Assembly: GCA_019115455.1 (NCBI GenBank)
Contig: DXDN01000005.1
Location: 159,768-223,767, forward strand
DNA from: Candidatus Eubacterium faecigallinarum
Lineage (GTDB): Bacteria > Bacillota > Clostridia > Oscillospirales > Acutalibacteraceae
Reading direction: 5' to 3'
Length of the DNA stretch: 64,000 nt
The notes under the pieces are model-generated. The model saw nothing but the letters and a program-made list of their open reading frames with translations. It made no database searches and was not told the origin of the DNA. Of this stretch, positions 8,629-18,100 are shown piece after piece. The stretch's first letter is position 1; every line of letters begins with the position of its first letter. Made by a program: the position numbers and the translations under genes.

Positions 8629-8651
8629 AAAGGTAGAAAATGTAATTTACG
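8612..8651 (+). repeat. 9-bp direct repeat, candidate operator
   Basis: TAATTTACG occurs at 8612-8620, between the -35 and -10 boxes, and again at 8643-8651, touching the ribosome site GGAGG of the first gene. The copies are 31 bases apart, about three helical turns. A repressor bound here would cover the promoter; the HTH protein encoded at 9152 is the obvious candidate (inference). Confidence 0.4.
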
Positions 8652-8662
8652 GAGGAATTATT

Positions 8663-9142
8663 ATGAACAGTAAAGAACGCTCTGTATTTCTGACTCAGCT
8701 TATTGTGCGTGCGTGCTACGTGCTTTTGGCGGCGGCGGTTATTGTACTTCCGATTATGTTTAAAACTTACAATGCCCCCGACAAAATCAATATGATATCA
8801 GAACTCGGCAAGTACGTTATGGGACCGTTTTATGCCATGGTGCCGGCTGGATATGTGGCTCTTGTTTGCATAGACAAACTGCTGATGAATATCAAAAAAG
8901 ATATAGTTTTTGACAAGAAGAATGTTAAACTTTTAAGAATTATAAGCTGGAGCTGTTTTTATGCGGCAGCGGTATGTATCGTAGCCTTTGTTCTTGTGTG
9001 GCTGACTTTTAGCTACGGAGCGGGGATAGGTCTTATACTCCTGACGGCTGGCGCAGGCTTTATGGGTCTTGTGGTAAGAGTTGTAAAAAATGTCTTTGAA
9101 GCCGCCATAGAAATCAAGGACGAAAACGATTTGACGATATAG
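8663..9142 (+). CDS. DUF2975 membrane protein
   Basis: A 159-residue protein with four hydrophobic segments (about 10-30, 50-68, 92-112, 118-140) and, between segments two and three, the DUF2975 stretch DKLLMNIKKDIVFDKKNVKLLRIISWSC given here in part: a cytoplasmic loop with the F-D-x-x-N pattern. DUF2975 proteins are almost always followed by a small YozG-type HTH regulator, as here, 9 bases downstream. The pair is thought to sense a membrane condition and regulate itself, but no ligand is known. GGAGG precedes the ATG. Confidence 0.85.
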   Translation: MNSKERSVFLTQLIVRACYVLLAAAVIVLPIMFKTYNAPDKINMISELGKYVMGPFYAMVPAGYVALVCIDKLLMNIKKDIVFDKKNVKLLRIISWSCFYAAAVCIVAFVLVWLTFSYGAGIGLILLTAGAGFMGLVVRVVKNVFEAAIEIKDENDLTI

Positions 9143-9151
9143 GAGGGTATT

Positions 9152-9358
9152 ATGCGCATTGTTGTAAATCTGGACGTAATGCTTGCCAAGCGCAAAATGT
9201 CGTCAAACGAGCTTGCGTCTAAAATCGGAATCACTCCGGCTAATTTATCAATACTCAAAACAGGCAAGGCAAAGGCAATACGCTTTTCCACGCTGGAGGC
9301 GATATGTAACGAGCTTGACTGTCAGCCGGGAGATATACTTGAATTTGTCAGGGAGTAG
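9152..9358 (+). CDS. YozG-type helix-turn-helix regulator
   Basis: A 68-residue Cro/CI-type DNA-binding protein that is essentially a single HTH domain. The helices read MLAKRKMSSNELASKIGI (helices 1-2) and TPANLSILKTGKAKAIRF (recognition helix and turn), ending CNELDCQPGDILEF, the standard YozG family end. It most likely represses its own operon together with the DUF2975 partner; the direct repeat at 8612-8651 is a candidate site. GGAGGGT lies upstream of the ATG. Confidence 0.9.
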   Translation: MRIVVNLDVMLAKRKMSSNELASKIGITPANLSILKTGKAKAIRFSTLEAICNELDCQPGDILEFVRE

Positions 9359-9363
9359 TTATT

Positions 9364-11160
9364 ATGAAAAATGACAATATTTTAAATAATCCAAACATTC
9401 AGCCTACGTCAGGTTTGCCTGATTTAGGCAAAAAGAATGATATTGAGCTGAATAAAAAGGACATTATCCTTTCGGTTTTGTTCTTTGTTTCGGCATTTTT
9501 AATAGTTGATTTTGTGATTTTTAACGGGTTTAATCTCGGTTTTACTATTGCGTTTGCGGTGCTTTTCGGAGTGCTGACAGCTTATCTTTACACTAAAGAG
9601 AGCCGCATCAGCGTGTTTTCGTGTCTGTGCGGGGCAATGTCCCTTGCCGGGGCAGTTACATTCAGCCTCTATGATGACTGGCTTATGAATTTGATAATGC
9701 TGTTTCTTATATGTGCGCTGTTTTGCATTTATATATGCTCTGTCAGCTCAGTGTTCAAAAATAGAACGGGCAGTTTTAAAATGTTGCTTGACGTGCTGGA
9801 AAGCGTTTTTATTGCGCCTTTTTCCAACGCAGGCAGGATATGCTCGGCTTACAACAGAGCTGCGTCTAAAAACAAAATCAGCAAAAACGTTATTGTCGGC
9901 ATACTTTTGGCGCTGCCTGTACTGCTGGTGATTATTCCGCTTCTTGCAAGCAGTGACGCTGCCTTTGAAAATCTATTGACAATAGTTTTAAAAAATATCG
10001 GCATATACCTTGTAGAGCTTGTGCTGGCAGTGATAATCACGCCGTTTATCGTGTTTTATGCGATGTCAAAAAAGTACAGCTTAAAAATACAGAAAACCGC
10101 ATCCGTATCAGGCGGCAAAGGCGTTATACAGCCTCCTCTTACAATCTCTTTTCTCAGCGTTATTTCGCTGACTTATGTTGTTTATCTTTTCTCACAGCTG
10201 GCGTATTTTTTCAGCGCCTTTTCGGGAATTTTACCTGAGGGATATACAAAAACGGCAAGCGAATACGCAAGGCGCGGATTTTACGAAATGTTTGCCATAT
10301 GCGTTATTAACATGGTGATTATCGGGCTTGCAAACGCCCTTACAAAAAGAAAAAAAGGCAAAATTACTTTGTCCATAAAACTTTTGTCAACTTTTGTTTT
10401 AGCCTTTACCGTGTTGATTTTGATAACGGCAATGCAGAAAATGAAGCTCAATGTGGAAATATACGGCTTGTCAAAAAACAGACTTTTGGTGTTTGTTTTT
10501 ATGCTGATGATAATGATAATAATTTTCTTTTATATCCTCCACATATTCTTGCCGAAAGTTAGCTATATGCAGCCTATTATCGTGATTTGCAGTGCAATGT
10601 TCATAGCACTGTCCTTTGCGGATATTAACAGTATCGTGTGCGATTATAATATCAGGGCATATAATAACGGCGATATTAAGAGCATTGACGTAAATTATAT
10701 CAATGACCTTTCCGATTCGTGCATTGACGGTATAATTGAGCTTGCAGACTGCGACGACCACATTGTTTCAAAGCAGGCTAAAAGCATTATAATGCAAAAG
10801 CTCAAGGTGGATTACAGATCTTATTTCGGACTTGCGGATGATATAAACGCAAATGATGAGATTACGTACAAACCAGACTTTGATTTTCGCAGTTACAATA
10901 AATCAGAGGACACGGCGTGCAGACTTCTTGAGGAATATTACAATTCTCTTTCTCCTGAAGACAGGGAAAAGCTTATAATCCAGTATAATTTTGATAACGG
11001 CGATTATTATTACAATGAAAACGAGGATATCTATGAGCTTTATGGCAGTGAATATTATACCGAATATGCCTATAATGAGGACAGCGGTATGTATGAATTA
11101 TCGCAAAGATATGAACTAAATGAGTACGGAGTTTATGATGAAACACAGCAGCAGGTTTAG
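9364..11160 (+). CDS. DUF4173/DUF4153 polytopic membrane protein
   Basis: A 598-residue protein with about a dozen hydrophobic segments across residues 30-420, matching the DUF4173/DUF4153 layout (early signature FIAPFSNAGRICSAY, later a long loop before YARRGFYEMF). A soluble acidic, Tyr/Asp/Asn-rich C-terminal tail of about 170 residues includes repeats such as YYYNENEDIYELYGSEYY. The family often accompanies DUF2975 plus HTH genes, as here, 5 bases after the HTH stop. The function is unknown; a membrane sensor or transporter role has been proposed for relatives. The tail is probably exposed outside the cell. Confidence 0.82.
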   Translation: MKNDNILNNPNIQPTSGLPDLGKKNDIELNKKDIILSVLFFVSAFLIVDFVIFNGFNLGFTIAFAVLFGVLTAYLYTKESRISVFSCLCGAMSLAGAVTFSLYDDWLMNLIMLFLICALFCIYICSVSSVFKNRTGSFKMLLDVLESVFIAPFSNAGRICSAYNRAASKNKISKNVIVGILLALPVLLVIIPLLASSDAAFENLLTIVLKNIGIYLVELVLAVIITPFIVFYAMSKKYSLKIQKTASVSGGKGVIQPPLTISFLSVISLTYVVYLFSQLAYFFSAFSGILPEGYTKTASEYARRGFYEMFAICVINMVIIGLANALTKRKKGKITLSIKLLSTFVLAFTVLILITAMQKMKLNVEIYGLSKNRLLVFVFMLMIMIIIFFYILHIFLPKVSYMQPIIVICSAMFIALSFADINSIVCDYNIRAYNNGDIKSIDVNYINDLSDSCIDGIIELADCDDHIVSKQAKSIIMQKLKVDYRSYFGLADDINANDEITYKPDFDFRSYNKSEDTACRLLEEYYNSLSPEDREKLIIQYNFDNGDYYYNENEDIYELYGSEYYTEYAYNEDSGMYELSQRYELNEYGVYDETQQQV

Positions 11161-11476
11161 GGATATTCCTTTTAAAATAAGCAAAAAAGTTAAGGTAATC
11201 ATCATAATAATATTTGTCCTGATAGCAATACCTGTAGGCAGTTATTATGCCATAGGCCCCAGGTATATCACAAGCAGCGGGCTTACCACAGACCTGACGA
11301 TATACTATATGGGCGATGAATACAAATGTATCAGCGCATATCCCGGCGCAGTGGATACAGGCAGGAAAATCGGTTATCTCAATGTTTTCGAGGACGCTTT
11401 TAAGGTAAAAGGACAGGACGATTTGATATATGTTCGCTCCTGGCAGGCAAGATATCTTTATGAAAAAGCCGAATGA
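11138..11476 (+). CDS. small membrane-anchored protein, tandem copy A
   Basis: A 112-residue protein: a basic N-terminus (HSSRFRDIPFKISKKVK), one membrane anchor at about residues 18-38, then a roughly 70-residue outer domain beginning GPRYITSSGL. The first 23 bases overlap the DUF4173 gene. ATG 11138 is chosen because GGAG lies 6 bases upstream; ATG 11135 is only 3 bases from it. It resembles the next protein in its anchor position, the motif x-PR-(Y/F)-x-x-x-(S/C)-G, and a later (Y/F)-x-VKG-x-D/N. I do not recognise the family. Confidence 0.65.
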   Translation: MKHSSRFRDIPFKISKKVKVIIIIIFVLIAIPVGSYYAIGPRYITSSGLTTDLTIYYMGDEYKCISAYPGAVDTGRKIGYLNVFEDAFKVKGQDDLIYVRSWQARYLYEKAE

Positions 11477-11765
11477 AAAAAGAGGTGTAAAGCTTGTTGT
11501 CCTAACACTTTGCGCCGTACTGATTGCCGCATTTACTATGTGCCTGGCTTATCTGTACTTTACACCGAGATTTGATGAGTGCGGTGTTTCGCATGAGCGC
11601 ATAATAGTCTATAAATCAGACAAATATTATTCATCAATTATCGGCGGTGAAGAAAAGGAGCGCTTTGTGGGCACGGTCGGCGGCGAAAAGCTCTATACCG
11701 TAAAGGGGGATAATAACAGCTTAATACTTGGTGAGCGCCTTTATGTCAAGGGGAATATATCATAG
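11460..11765 (+). CDS. small membrane-anchored protein, tandem copy B
   Basis: A 101-residue protein with N-terminal lysines (KKPNEKRGVK), one anchor at about residues 11-31 and an outer domain beginning TPRFDECGVS and ending ILGERLYVKGNIS. It overlaps copy A by 17 bases in another frame. ATG 11460 is chosen because it places the basic residues directly before the anchor as in copy A; the ribosome site is poor (CAAGA). It appears to be a diverged duplicate of copy A and closes the operon. Confidence 0.62.
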   Translation: MKKPNEKRGVKLVVLTLCAVLIAAFTMCLAYLYFTPRFDECGVSHERIIVYKSDKYYSSIIGGEEKERFVGTVGGEKLYTVKGDNNSLILGERLYVKGNIS

Positions 11766-11805
11766 CTAATTATTTATTATTCAACAGTTAAAAATAAACA
11801 TAAAA

Positions 11806-11840
11806 AAACAGGACCGTGTAAATCACAGTCCTGTTTGCTT
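11806..11840. terminator. bidirectional terminator
   Basis: Arms AAACAGGACCGTG (11806-11818) and CACAGTCCTGTTT (11824-11836) pair with a single C/A mismatch around a 5-base loop. Read on the minus strand it runs into seven Ts, so it is strongest for yebC; on the plus strand the tail is TTTGCTTTATTT. Confidence 0.85.
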
Positions 11841-11843
11841 TAT

Positions 11844-12587
11844 TTAGCCCTCGTATTCGCTTTCATTTTCCCAGTTGTGCCAAATGTTTTGAACGTCGTC
11901 GTTTTCCTCAAACATTTCAATCATTCTTGCCATGGCTTTCATATCGTCCTCAGATTCAAGCCTTGTGTATGTCTGGGGGATATAAGCCGCTTCTGACGAA
12001 ATAATGTTGTATCCCTTTGCCTCAAGGTCGTCTCTGACAGCGCCCACGTCGTTTGCCTCTGTGCGGATTTCAAATATATCCTCGTCGTCAGTCAGAAAAT
12101 CAGTTGCGCCGGCTTCCAAAGCGTCCATCATAAGAGCGTCTGCGTCAACGTCCTCTTTCTCAATTATGATAACGCCCTCTCTGCCGAACATAAATGTAAC
12201 TGAACCCGGGGTGCCCATATTGCCGCCTGCCTTGTCAAAGTAGTGGCGAACCTCTGAGGCGGTTCTGTTTCTGTTGTCGGTCAGTGTTTCTACAACTACT
12301 GCCACGCCTGAAGGACCGTAGCCCTCGTAAACAATCTCCTCATAGTTTGCGCTGTCGCCCTCGCCGGCAGCTTTTTTAAGCATTCTGTCAATATTGTCGT
12401 TGGGAACATTGTTCTGCTTTGCCTTGGCAATAACATCCCTGAGCTTTGCGTTGTTGTTTGGGTCAGGGCCGCCGTTTTTAACGGCAACAGCCAGCTCCCT
12501 TCCGATTTTTGTAAATATTTTTGCACGTGCGGCGTCATTGGCGCCCTTTTTTCTTTTAATCGTGCTCCATTTGTTATGTCCGCTCAT
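11844..12587 (-). CDS. yebC: YebC/PmpR family protein
   Basis: A 247-residue YebC family protein with the hallmark start MSGHNKWSTIKRKKGA, then NNVPNDNI, EIVYEGYGPSGVA, NRTASEVRHYFDKAGGNMG and the C-terminal RLESEDDMKAMARMIEMFEENDDVQNI. All three domains and the normal length are present. The family was long annotated as a transcriptional regulator; more recent work on members links it to translation at the ribosome, so the precise role here is open. The ATG has GGAG upstream. It is a single minus-strand gene with its own promoter, divergent from glyA. Confidence 0.95.
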   Translation of the reverse strand: MSGHNKWSTIKRKKGANDAARAKIFTKIGRELAVAVKNGGPDPNNNAKLRDVIAKAKQNNVPNDNIDRMLKKAAGEGDSANYEEIVYEGYGPSGVAVVVETLTDNRNRTASEVRHYFDKAGGNMGTPGSVTFMFGREGVIIIEKEDVDADALMMDALEAGATDFLTDDEDIFEIRTEANDVGAVRDDLEAKGYNIISSEAAYIPQTYTRLESEDDMKAMARMIEMFEENDDVQNIWHNWENESEYEG

Positions 12588-12628
12588 TTTCTCACTCCGT
12601 TTTTATAATTACTAAATTAACAAAGAAG

Positions 12629-12657
12629 ATTTTATCACATTACCGACCGTCTTTCAA
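12629..12657 (-). promoter_or_regulatory. yebC promoter
   Basis: Minus strand: TTGAAA (12657-12652), 17 bases, TAAAAT (12634-12629), with TGA just upstream of the -10 (extended -10). Confidence 0.68.
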
Positions 12658-12672
12658 GTGTTAAAATTTCTG

Positions 12673-12701
12673 TTGTATATTCGTATCTTTTGTGTTATTA
12701 T
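12673..12701 (+). promoter_or_regulatory. glyA promoter
   Basis: TTGTAT (12673-12678), 17 bases, TATTAT (12696-12701), preceded by TGT (extended -10). It is close in form to the ctsR promoter at 28072. The leader of about 37 bases holds no riboswitch. Confidence 0.72.
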
Positions 12702-12744
12702 ATTATATATTTTATAATATTTTAAAGATACGGAGGAATTAACA

Positions 12745-13998
12745 GTGTTTGCTGATTACTACGATTCAATTGCCAAGGTGGCTGAAACCGACAAAGAGGT
12801 AGCCGACGCAATGGCGCTGGAACTTAAACGCCAGAGAGAAAACATAGAGCTTATCGCATCTGAAAACCTTGTTTCACCGCAGGTTATGGCGGCAATGGGC
12901 TCAGTCCTTACAAACAAATATGCCGAGGGACTCCCGGGAAAGAGATATTACGGAGGATGCCAGTATGTTGATGTTGTTGAGGAAATAGCTATCAAAAGAG
13001 CCTGCGAGCTCTTTGGCTGCAAGTTTGCCAATGTTCAGGCTCATTCAGGTGCTCAGGCAAACACTGCTGTTTATCTTGCGCTTCTTAAGCCGGGCGATAC
13101 CGTTATGGGTATGAGCCTTGATAACGGCGGTCACCTTACCCACGGTTCACCTGCCAATATCAGCGGCAAGTATTTTAACTTCGTGCCTTACGGCGTTGAT
13201 GACAACGGATTTATCGACCTTAAGGAATTTGCAAAACAGGTTAATAAGGTTAAGCCAAAGCTTGTAGTTGCCGGTGCATCAGCTTATCCGAGAGAGATTG
13301 ATTTTAAGGAAATGGCTGACATTGCTCACGCTAACGGCGCAATGTTTATGGTGGATATGGCTCATATTGCCGGTCTTGTTGCCGCCGGACTTCATCAGTC
13401 GCCAATCCCGTATGCCGATGTTGTTACCACAACTACTCATAAAACTCTGCGCGGACCCCGCGGCGGACTTATCCTTTGCAATAACGAATATCTTGCAAAG
13501 AAGCTCAACTCCGCTGTGTTCCCGGGCACACAGGGCGGACCGCTTATGCACGTAATTGCCGGTAAGGCAGTTTGCTTCGGCGAAGCTCTTAAGCCGGAGT
13601 TTAAAGAGTATCAGAAGAGAGTTATCGAAAACACAAAGGCTCTTGCCGACGGACTTATGAAGAGGGGACTCAATCTCGTTTCCGGCGGTACGGACAATCA
13701 CCTGTGCCTGCTTGATCTGCGTGGTACAGGAGTTACCGGCAAGGAGCTTGAAAACAGACTTGACGAGGTTCATATCACCCTCAACAAGAACACTGTTCCA
13801 AATGAGCCGCTTTCTCCGTTCGTTACCTCAGGCGTTCGTATCGGCACGCCTGCCGCTACTACCAGGGGACTTAATACAGACGATATGGACCGTATTGCGC
13901 AGTATATTTACCTTGCTGTTACAGACTTTGAAAACAGCAGGCAGACCATTACCGACGGTGTGGCTGAAATATGCGCAAAATACCCTCTCTATGAATGA
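12745..13998 (+). CDS. glyA: serine hydroxymethyltransferase
   Basis: A 417-residue PLP enzyme converting serine and tetrahydrofolate into glycine and 5,10-methylene-tetrahydrofolate, the main entry of one-carbon units. Motifs: [27 protein letters not shown], the PLP-binding [14 protein letters not shown] with Lys233, and the C-terminal [14 protein letters not shown]. Length is normal. The GTG start has GGAGG 8 bases upstream. FolD at 38197 would use its product. Its stop overlaps the ATG of the next gene, so glyA leads a mixed operon with cell-surface transferases. Confidence 0.97.
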   Translation: MFADYYDSIAKVAETDKEVADAMALELKRQRENIELIASENLVSPQVMAAMGSVLTNKYAEGLPGKRYYGGCQYVDVVEEIAIKRACELFGCKFANVQAHSGAQANTAVYLALLKPGDTVMGMSLDNGGHLTHGSPANISGKYFNFVPYGVDDNGFIDLKEFAKQVNKVKPKLVVAGASAYPREIDFKEMADIAHANGAMFMVDMAHIAGLVAAGLHQSPIPYADVVTTTTHKTLRGPRGGLILCNNEYLAKKLNSAVFPGTQGGPLMHVIAGKAVCFGEALKPEFKEYQKRVIENTKALADGLMKRGLNLVSGGTDNHLCLLDLRGTGVTGKELENRLDEVHITLNKNTVPNEPLSPFVTSGVRIGTPAATTRGLNTDDMDRIAQYIYLAVTDFENSRQTITDGVAEICAKYPLYE

Positions 13999-15113
13999 TT
14001 ATGAAAGTTTTTTTATTCACAATATTGAAATTAGGTTTAAGGGTGCTTTATGCACCTTTAAAACTGTTTAAAACAAAAAACAGGATAGTATATCTCTCCC
14101 GTCAGAGTAACGACAAGAGCGTTGATATGCGTCTGCTGGAGAAGGCTGTTTCTGAGGAAATGCCGGATACCCAGCAGGTGTTCAGGCTCAGGATGATACC
14201 TGACGGTCTTGGGGCAAAGATAAAATACTGCGTTGCAGTTATCGGCGATATGTACTATCTTTCAACTTCAAAATTAGCCATACTTGACACCTACTCCATA
14301 ACTGTTTCCTGCCTTAAACACAAGAAAGAGTTAAAGGTGATTCAAATGTGGCATGCCCTTGGCGCAATCAAGAAGTTCGGTCTTCAGAGCGTCGGAACAA
14401 AAGAGGGCAGGGACGAAAGAATAAGCAAGGCAATGTGTATGCACGAAAATTACGACTACGTTTTGGCTCCTAGCAGAGCCGCAGCGCAGTTTTATATGGA
14501 GGCATTCGGCTGTAAGGCAGATAAAATGAAAATTTGCTCTCTGCCGCGTGTTGACGAATTGCTCACAAACGACGGTGTATCCGCAAGATTTTTCAGCGAG
14601 AATCCGGCGCTGAGCGATAAAAAAATCGTGCTTTATCTGCCAACCTTCCGTGACAGGGAGGCATATGTTGCCCAGGAGCTTAAGGTGGAGTTTTCCGACA
14701 GCATGGACGACTATCATCTTATTATTAGTCCGCATCCGCTGTTTTCTAAGGTGAAGAGGGACGAAAAGTATTTTTATAACGGCGATTTCTCCACCTATGA
14801 TTTGATGAAGATTGCGGATATAGTTATTACCGATTATTCCGCCTGCGCTTTTGAAGCCGCAGTGCTTATGAAACCGCTGTACTTTTTCGTACCTGATTAT
14901 GAACAGTACAAAAAGGAACGCGGACTTAATATTGACCTTAAGGCTGAGATGCCTGCCGTAACCTTTGAGGACGCGCAGCAGCTTTGCAGCGCCATCAGAG
15001 CGGATAACTACGACTTGGACGCGCTGTTTGCATTTAAGACAAAGTATGTTGAAAATACAGGCAGTAACAACACCAAAATTCTTGCAAAATTTATTTCAAT
15101 GACAGCTCAGTAA
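13995..15113 (+). CDS. CDP-glycerol glycerophosphotransferase-like protein (TagB type)
   Basis: A 372-residue member of the TagB/TagF family, which moves glycerol phosphate or ribitol phosphate from its CDP-activated form onto a lipid-linked wall polymer at the inner membrane face. A basic, hydrophobic N-terminus (about residues 3-25) is a likely membrane-binding helix. Family motifs are [40 protein letters not shown] and the nucleotide-binding [14 protein letters not shown]. The ATG at 13995 overlaps the glyA stop (ATGA), with another in-frame ATG at 14001. The single domain suggests a priming transferase acting before the larger protein next door. The polymer is unknown. Confidence 0.85.
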   Translation: MIMKVFLFTILKLGLRVLYAPLKLFKTKNRIVYLSRQSNDKSVDMRLLEKAVSEEMPDTQQVFRLRMIPDGLGAKIKYCVAVIGDMYYLSTSKLAILDTYSITVSCLKHKKELKVIQMWHALGAIKKFGLQSVGTKEGRDERISKAMCMHENYDYVLAPSRAAAQFYMEAFGCKADKMKICSLPRVDELLTNDGVSARFFSENPALSDKKIVLYLPTFRDREAYVAQELKVEFSDSMDDYHLIISPHPLFSKVKRDEKYFYNGDFSTYDLMKIADIVITDYSACAFEAAVLMKPLYFFVPDYEQYKKERGLNIDLKAEMPAVTFEDAQQLCSAIRADNYDLDALFAFKTKYVENTGSNNTKILAKFISMTAQ

Positions 15114-15135
15114 TTTCTGTTGAGGAGATGTGACC

Positions 15136-18100
15136 GTGATACGCAGAATCTTAAAAAAAGTAAATAAAGCCGGCGCTTTGCTAAATAAATTCAAGACGGC
15201 GGTTAGGCCGGATTATCTTAAGTATCTGCAGCTTGAGCTGGACGATAAGCTTGTTTTGCTGGAGGGCGGACAGGGCTCTAATATTAACGGCAATATGTTT
15301 TCCATGCTCAGGGAGATAAACACAAATCCCGAGTGGCAGGATTACAAAGCAGTATTTGTTGTTACCGTGGACACCGCCGCATCAGCTGAAAAAAGGATGA
15401 AAAAGTACGGCTTTGACAGAGTTATACTCTCTGTCAGGGATTCAAAGGAGTATTGCAGATATCTTGCTACGGCAAAGTATATTATGACGGATAACTCCTT
15501 CCCGCCGTATTTTAATAAACGAAGCGAACAGGTATTTCTCAATACATGGCACGGTACGCCTCTTAAAACTCTGGGTAAATCCGACAAGTCCTTTAACGGC
15601 AGTATGGCGAATATTCAGAAGAATTATCTTATGAGCGATTACGCACTGTTTCCAAACGAATTTACCAGGCGCGTGTTTATGGATGATTATGACTTGAGGC
15701 ATATCTTTGCCAACAAGTCGCTGATAGCAAATTATCCGAGAAATTATATCTTCTATTCTCCCGAAGCCGGAGTTAAGATGAAGAAAAAGCTTGGTCTTGA
15801 CGGCAAGAGCGTGTTTGCCTATATGCCCACCTGGAGAGGTACCGGCAGAAAGGCAAATACCGCCAAGCAGATTTCCTCAACAATGAAAATCCTGAAAGAG
15901 TTTGACAAGAAGCTCTCTGATGACCAGGTGCTTTTGGTCAATCTTCATTTCCTGCTTGCCAGCAATATTGATTGTAGCAAGTTCAGGCATATTAAGTATT
16001 TTGATACATCTTATGACACCTATGAGGTCTTGAATGCGTGCGACGGACTTGTTACCGATTATTCCAGCGTGTTTTTTGATTTCGCAGTTACCGGCAGGAA
16101 GATAATTCTTTTCGCCTACGATAAAAAAGAATATTTTAAAACAAGGGGTGTATATATTCCCTTTGACGAGCTGCCGTTTCCAATTACTGAAAATGTAAGC
16201 GATACTGTGGCTGAGATGAAAAAAGACACCGCTGATTATACAGAATTTAAAAATGAGTATTGTCCTAACGGCTCATACTCACAGTGCGGTGACCTCTTCA
16301 GAATGATGGTGAACGCTAAAACGGACAAATTCACCCTTGAGAAAAATGAGTCTGACCGTAAGCTTTGCCTTATCTATGCCGGCAAATTCAGACCGCTTCA
16401 TTTTGATAATATCAGAAACTATATCGACGAAAATCCTGATTATGAGTGTGTTGTTGCGTACAGCAAGAATCTCAATGACAGCAAAAAGGAATTTATTAAT
16501 TCCCTTAGAGGCAAAGCATCATTTTACGGTATAGTGACAGCTTTTCAGTTTGGCTATTCCGATATCCTGCCGCTGATAAAGTTCAGATATCTTCATAAAA
16601 TTAAAAGCGCCCGTGCTCTGGACCGCTTTTTTGAAAGCGAGGCAAACAGGCGTTTCCATTCGCTGAAACCTGCAAAGGTCGTTGATTTTTCCTGCGGCGA
16701 CCCGATAATTGCCGGTGCACTTTCAAAACTCAGCGGAGAAAAAGAGTTTGTTATTCACGGCGACTATTATCTTAATTCAAAAAAATACGCAAATACAGTC
16801 AGCTTTGTGAAGCGGTTTGAGAAATCCTGCGGCTTTAATGAGATTGACAACGCCGAAAAGGAGACAAAGGTTTATCTTGAAGCCAACAGTGAAAACCCCA
16901 TTGCACATTGCTCTTTCAGGAAACATTCTGCGTTTAAAAATATTATTCCGATTTATCTTTCATCTTCAAAAGCGCTTAAATGTATAAGCCTTGTCAGCTT
17001 TAAAGCCTATATGCCGGTGGCGATGAAGGACACTTGGCTTGTAATCGGAAATGAAGAATATCCGTATAAATTTATCGGAAACAAAAATAAGATTTCAAAA
17101 AAACATGTGGGTATATTATCCTTCAGCGTTCCTGTTGAAAAGATACTCGACATGCCCTCTAACAATAAAGTGATGCTGTGCTATAATAATAAATATTCCA
17201 AAACGGTACAGTGCCACGCTTCGTATCTGGCTGCTCTTGGCAGGATCTTTCTGGGCTTAAGAAGCTCAATGCTCAGAGAGAAAGAAACGAACACCATTGC
17301 CATCTTCCGCCAGACCACGGGAAATAATCTTAATATATATGTCAGATCCTTTATTACCTCGGACAGGGTAATTGAGAGGTTTAAGCAGATGGCTGCATAT
17401 TTTGCAGCGCTTCTTTGGCACGGCAAAAAAGCGAAAAAGCTGGTTTTACTCTTTGAGAAAAACTCATCAAAATATGAGGAGAGCGCCAGCGTTCTGTTTG
17501 AAAAACTGATTGATTCCGGATACAATGACGCTTATTTTATAGTTGACAGAAATTATCAGTATTTTGATTCAATACCTAAGAAATATCTGTCTAATATCCT
17601 TTATAAAAACTCCTTTAAGCATTACTTGTATTTCTTTAAGGCAAAGACCTTTATCGGCACGGAAATGCTTGTTCATGCCATAGATCTTAAAACCTTTAAC
17701 GTGTTTGCGCTGAAAAAGGTTGCGGATAAAAATATCAACTATGTTTTCCTTCAGCACGGAGTTATGTACATGGTTTCGCTGGACAGCGAGTCGAGAACAT
17801 TCTTTAAGCGAAAGGAATTAAACGGAAAATACCGTGTGGTTGTATCTTCACGTGCTGAGGCGGACCATTTTGTGGAACTCGGCAGGCATGAATACGAGGA
17901 TCTGTATATTTCTGGTCTGCCGAAATTTGACAGAAACGTCATGAACGACGACGCAGATAAAATCATTATTATGCCTACCTGGCGTCCTTGGGAAATCAAT
18001 ATGGCGCGTGATGATTTCCTTCATACCAGTTATTTTAAGATGATAATGAGGATATATGACTGCGTTCCTGAAGAGCTCAGGAGTAAAGTGATTATTCTTC

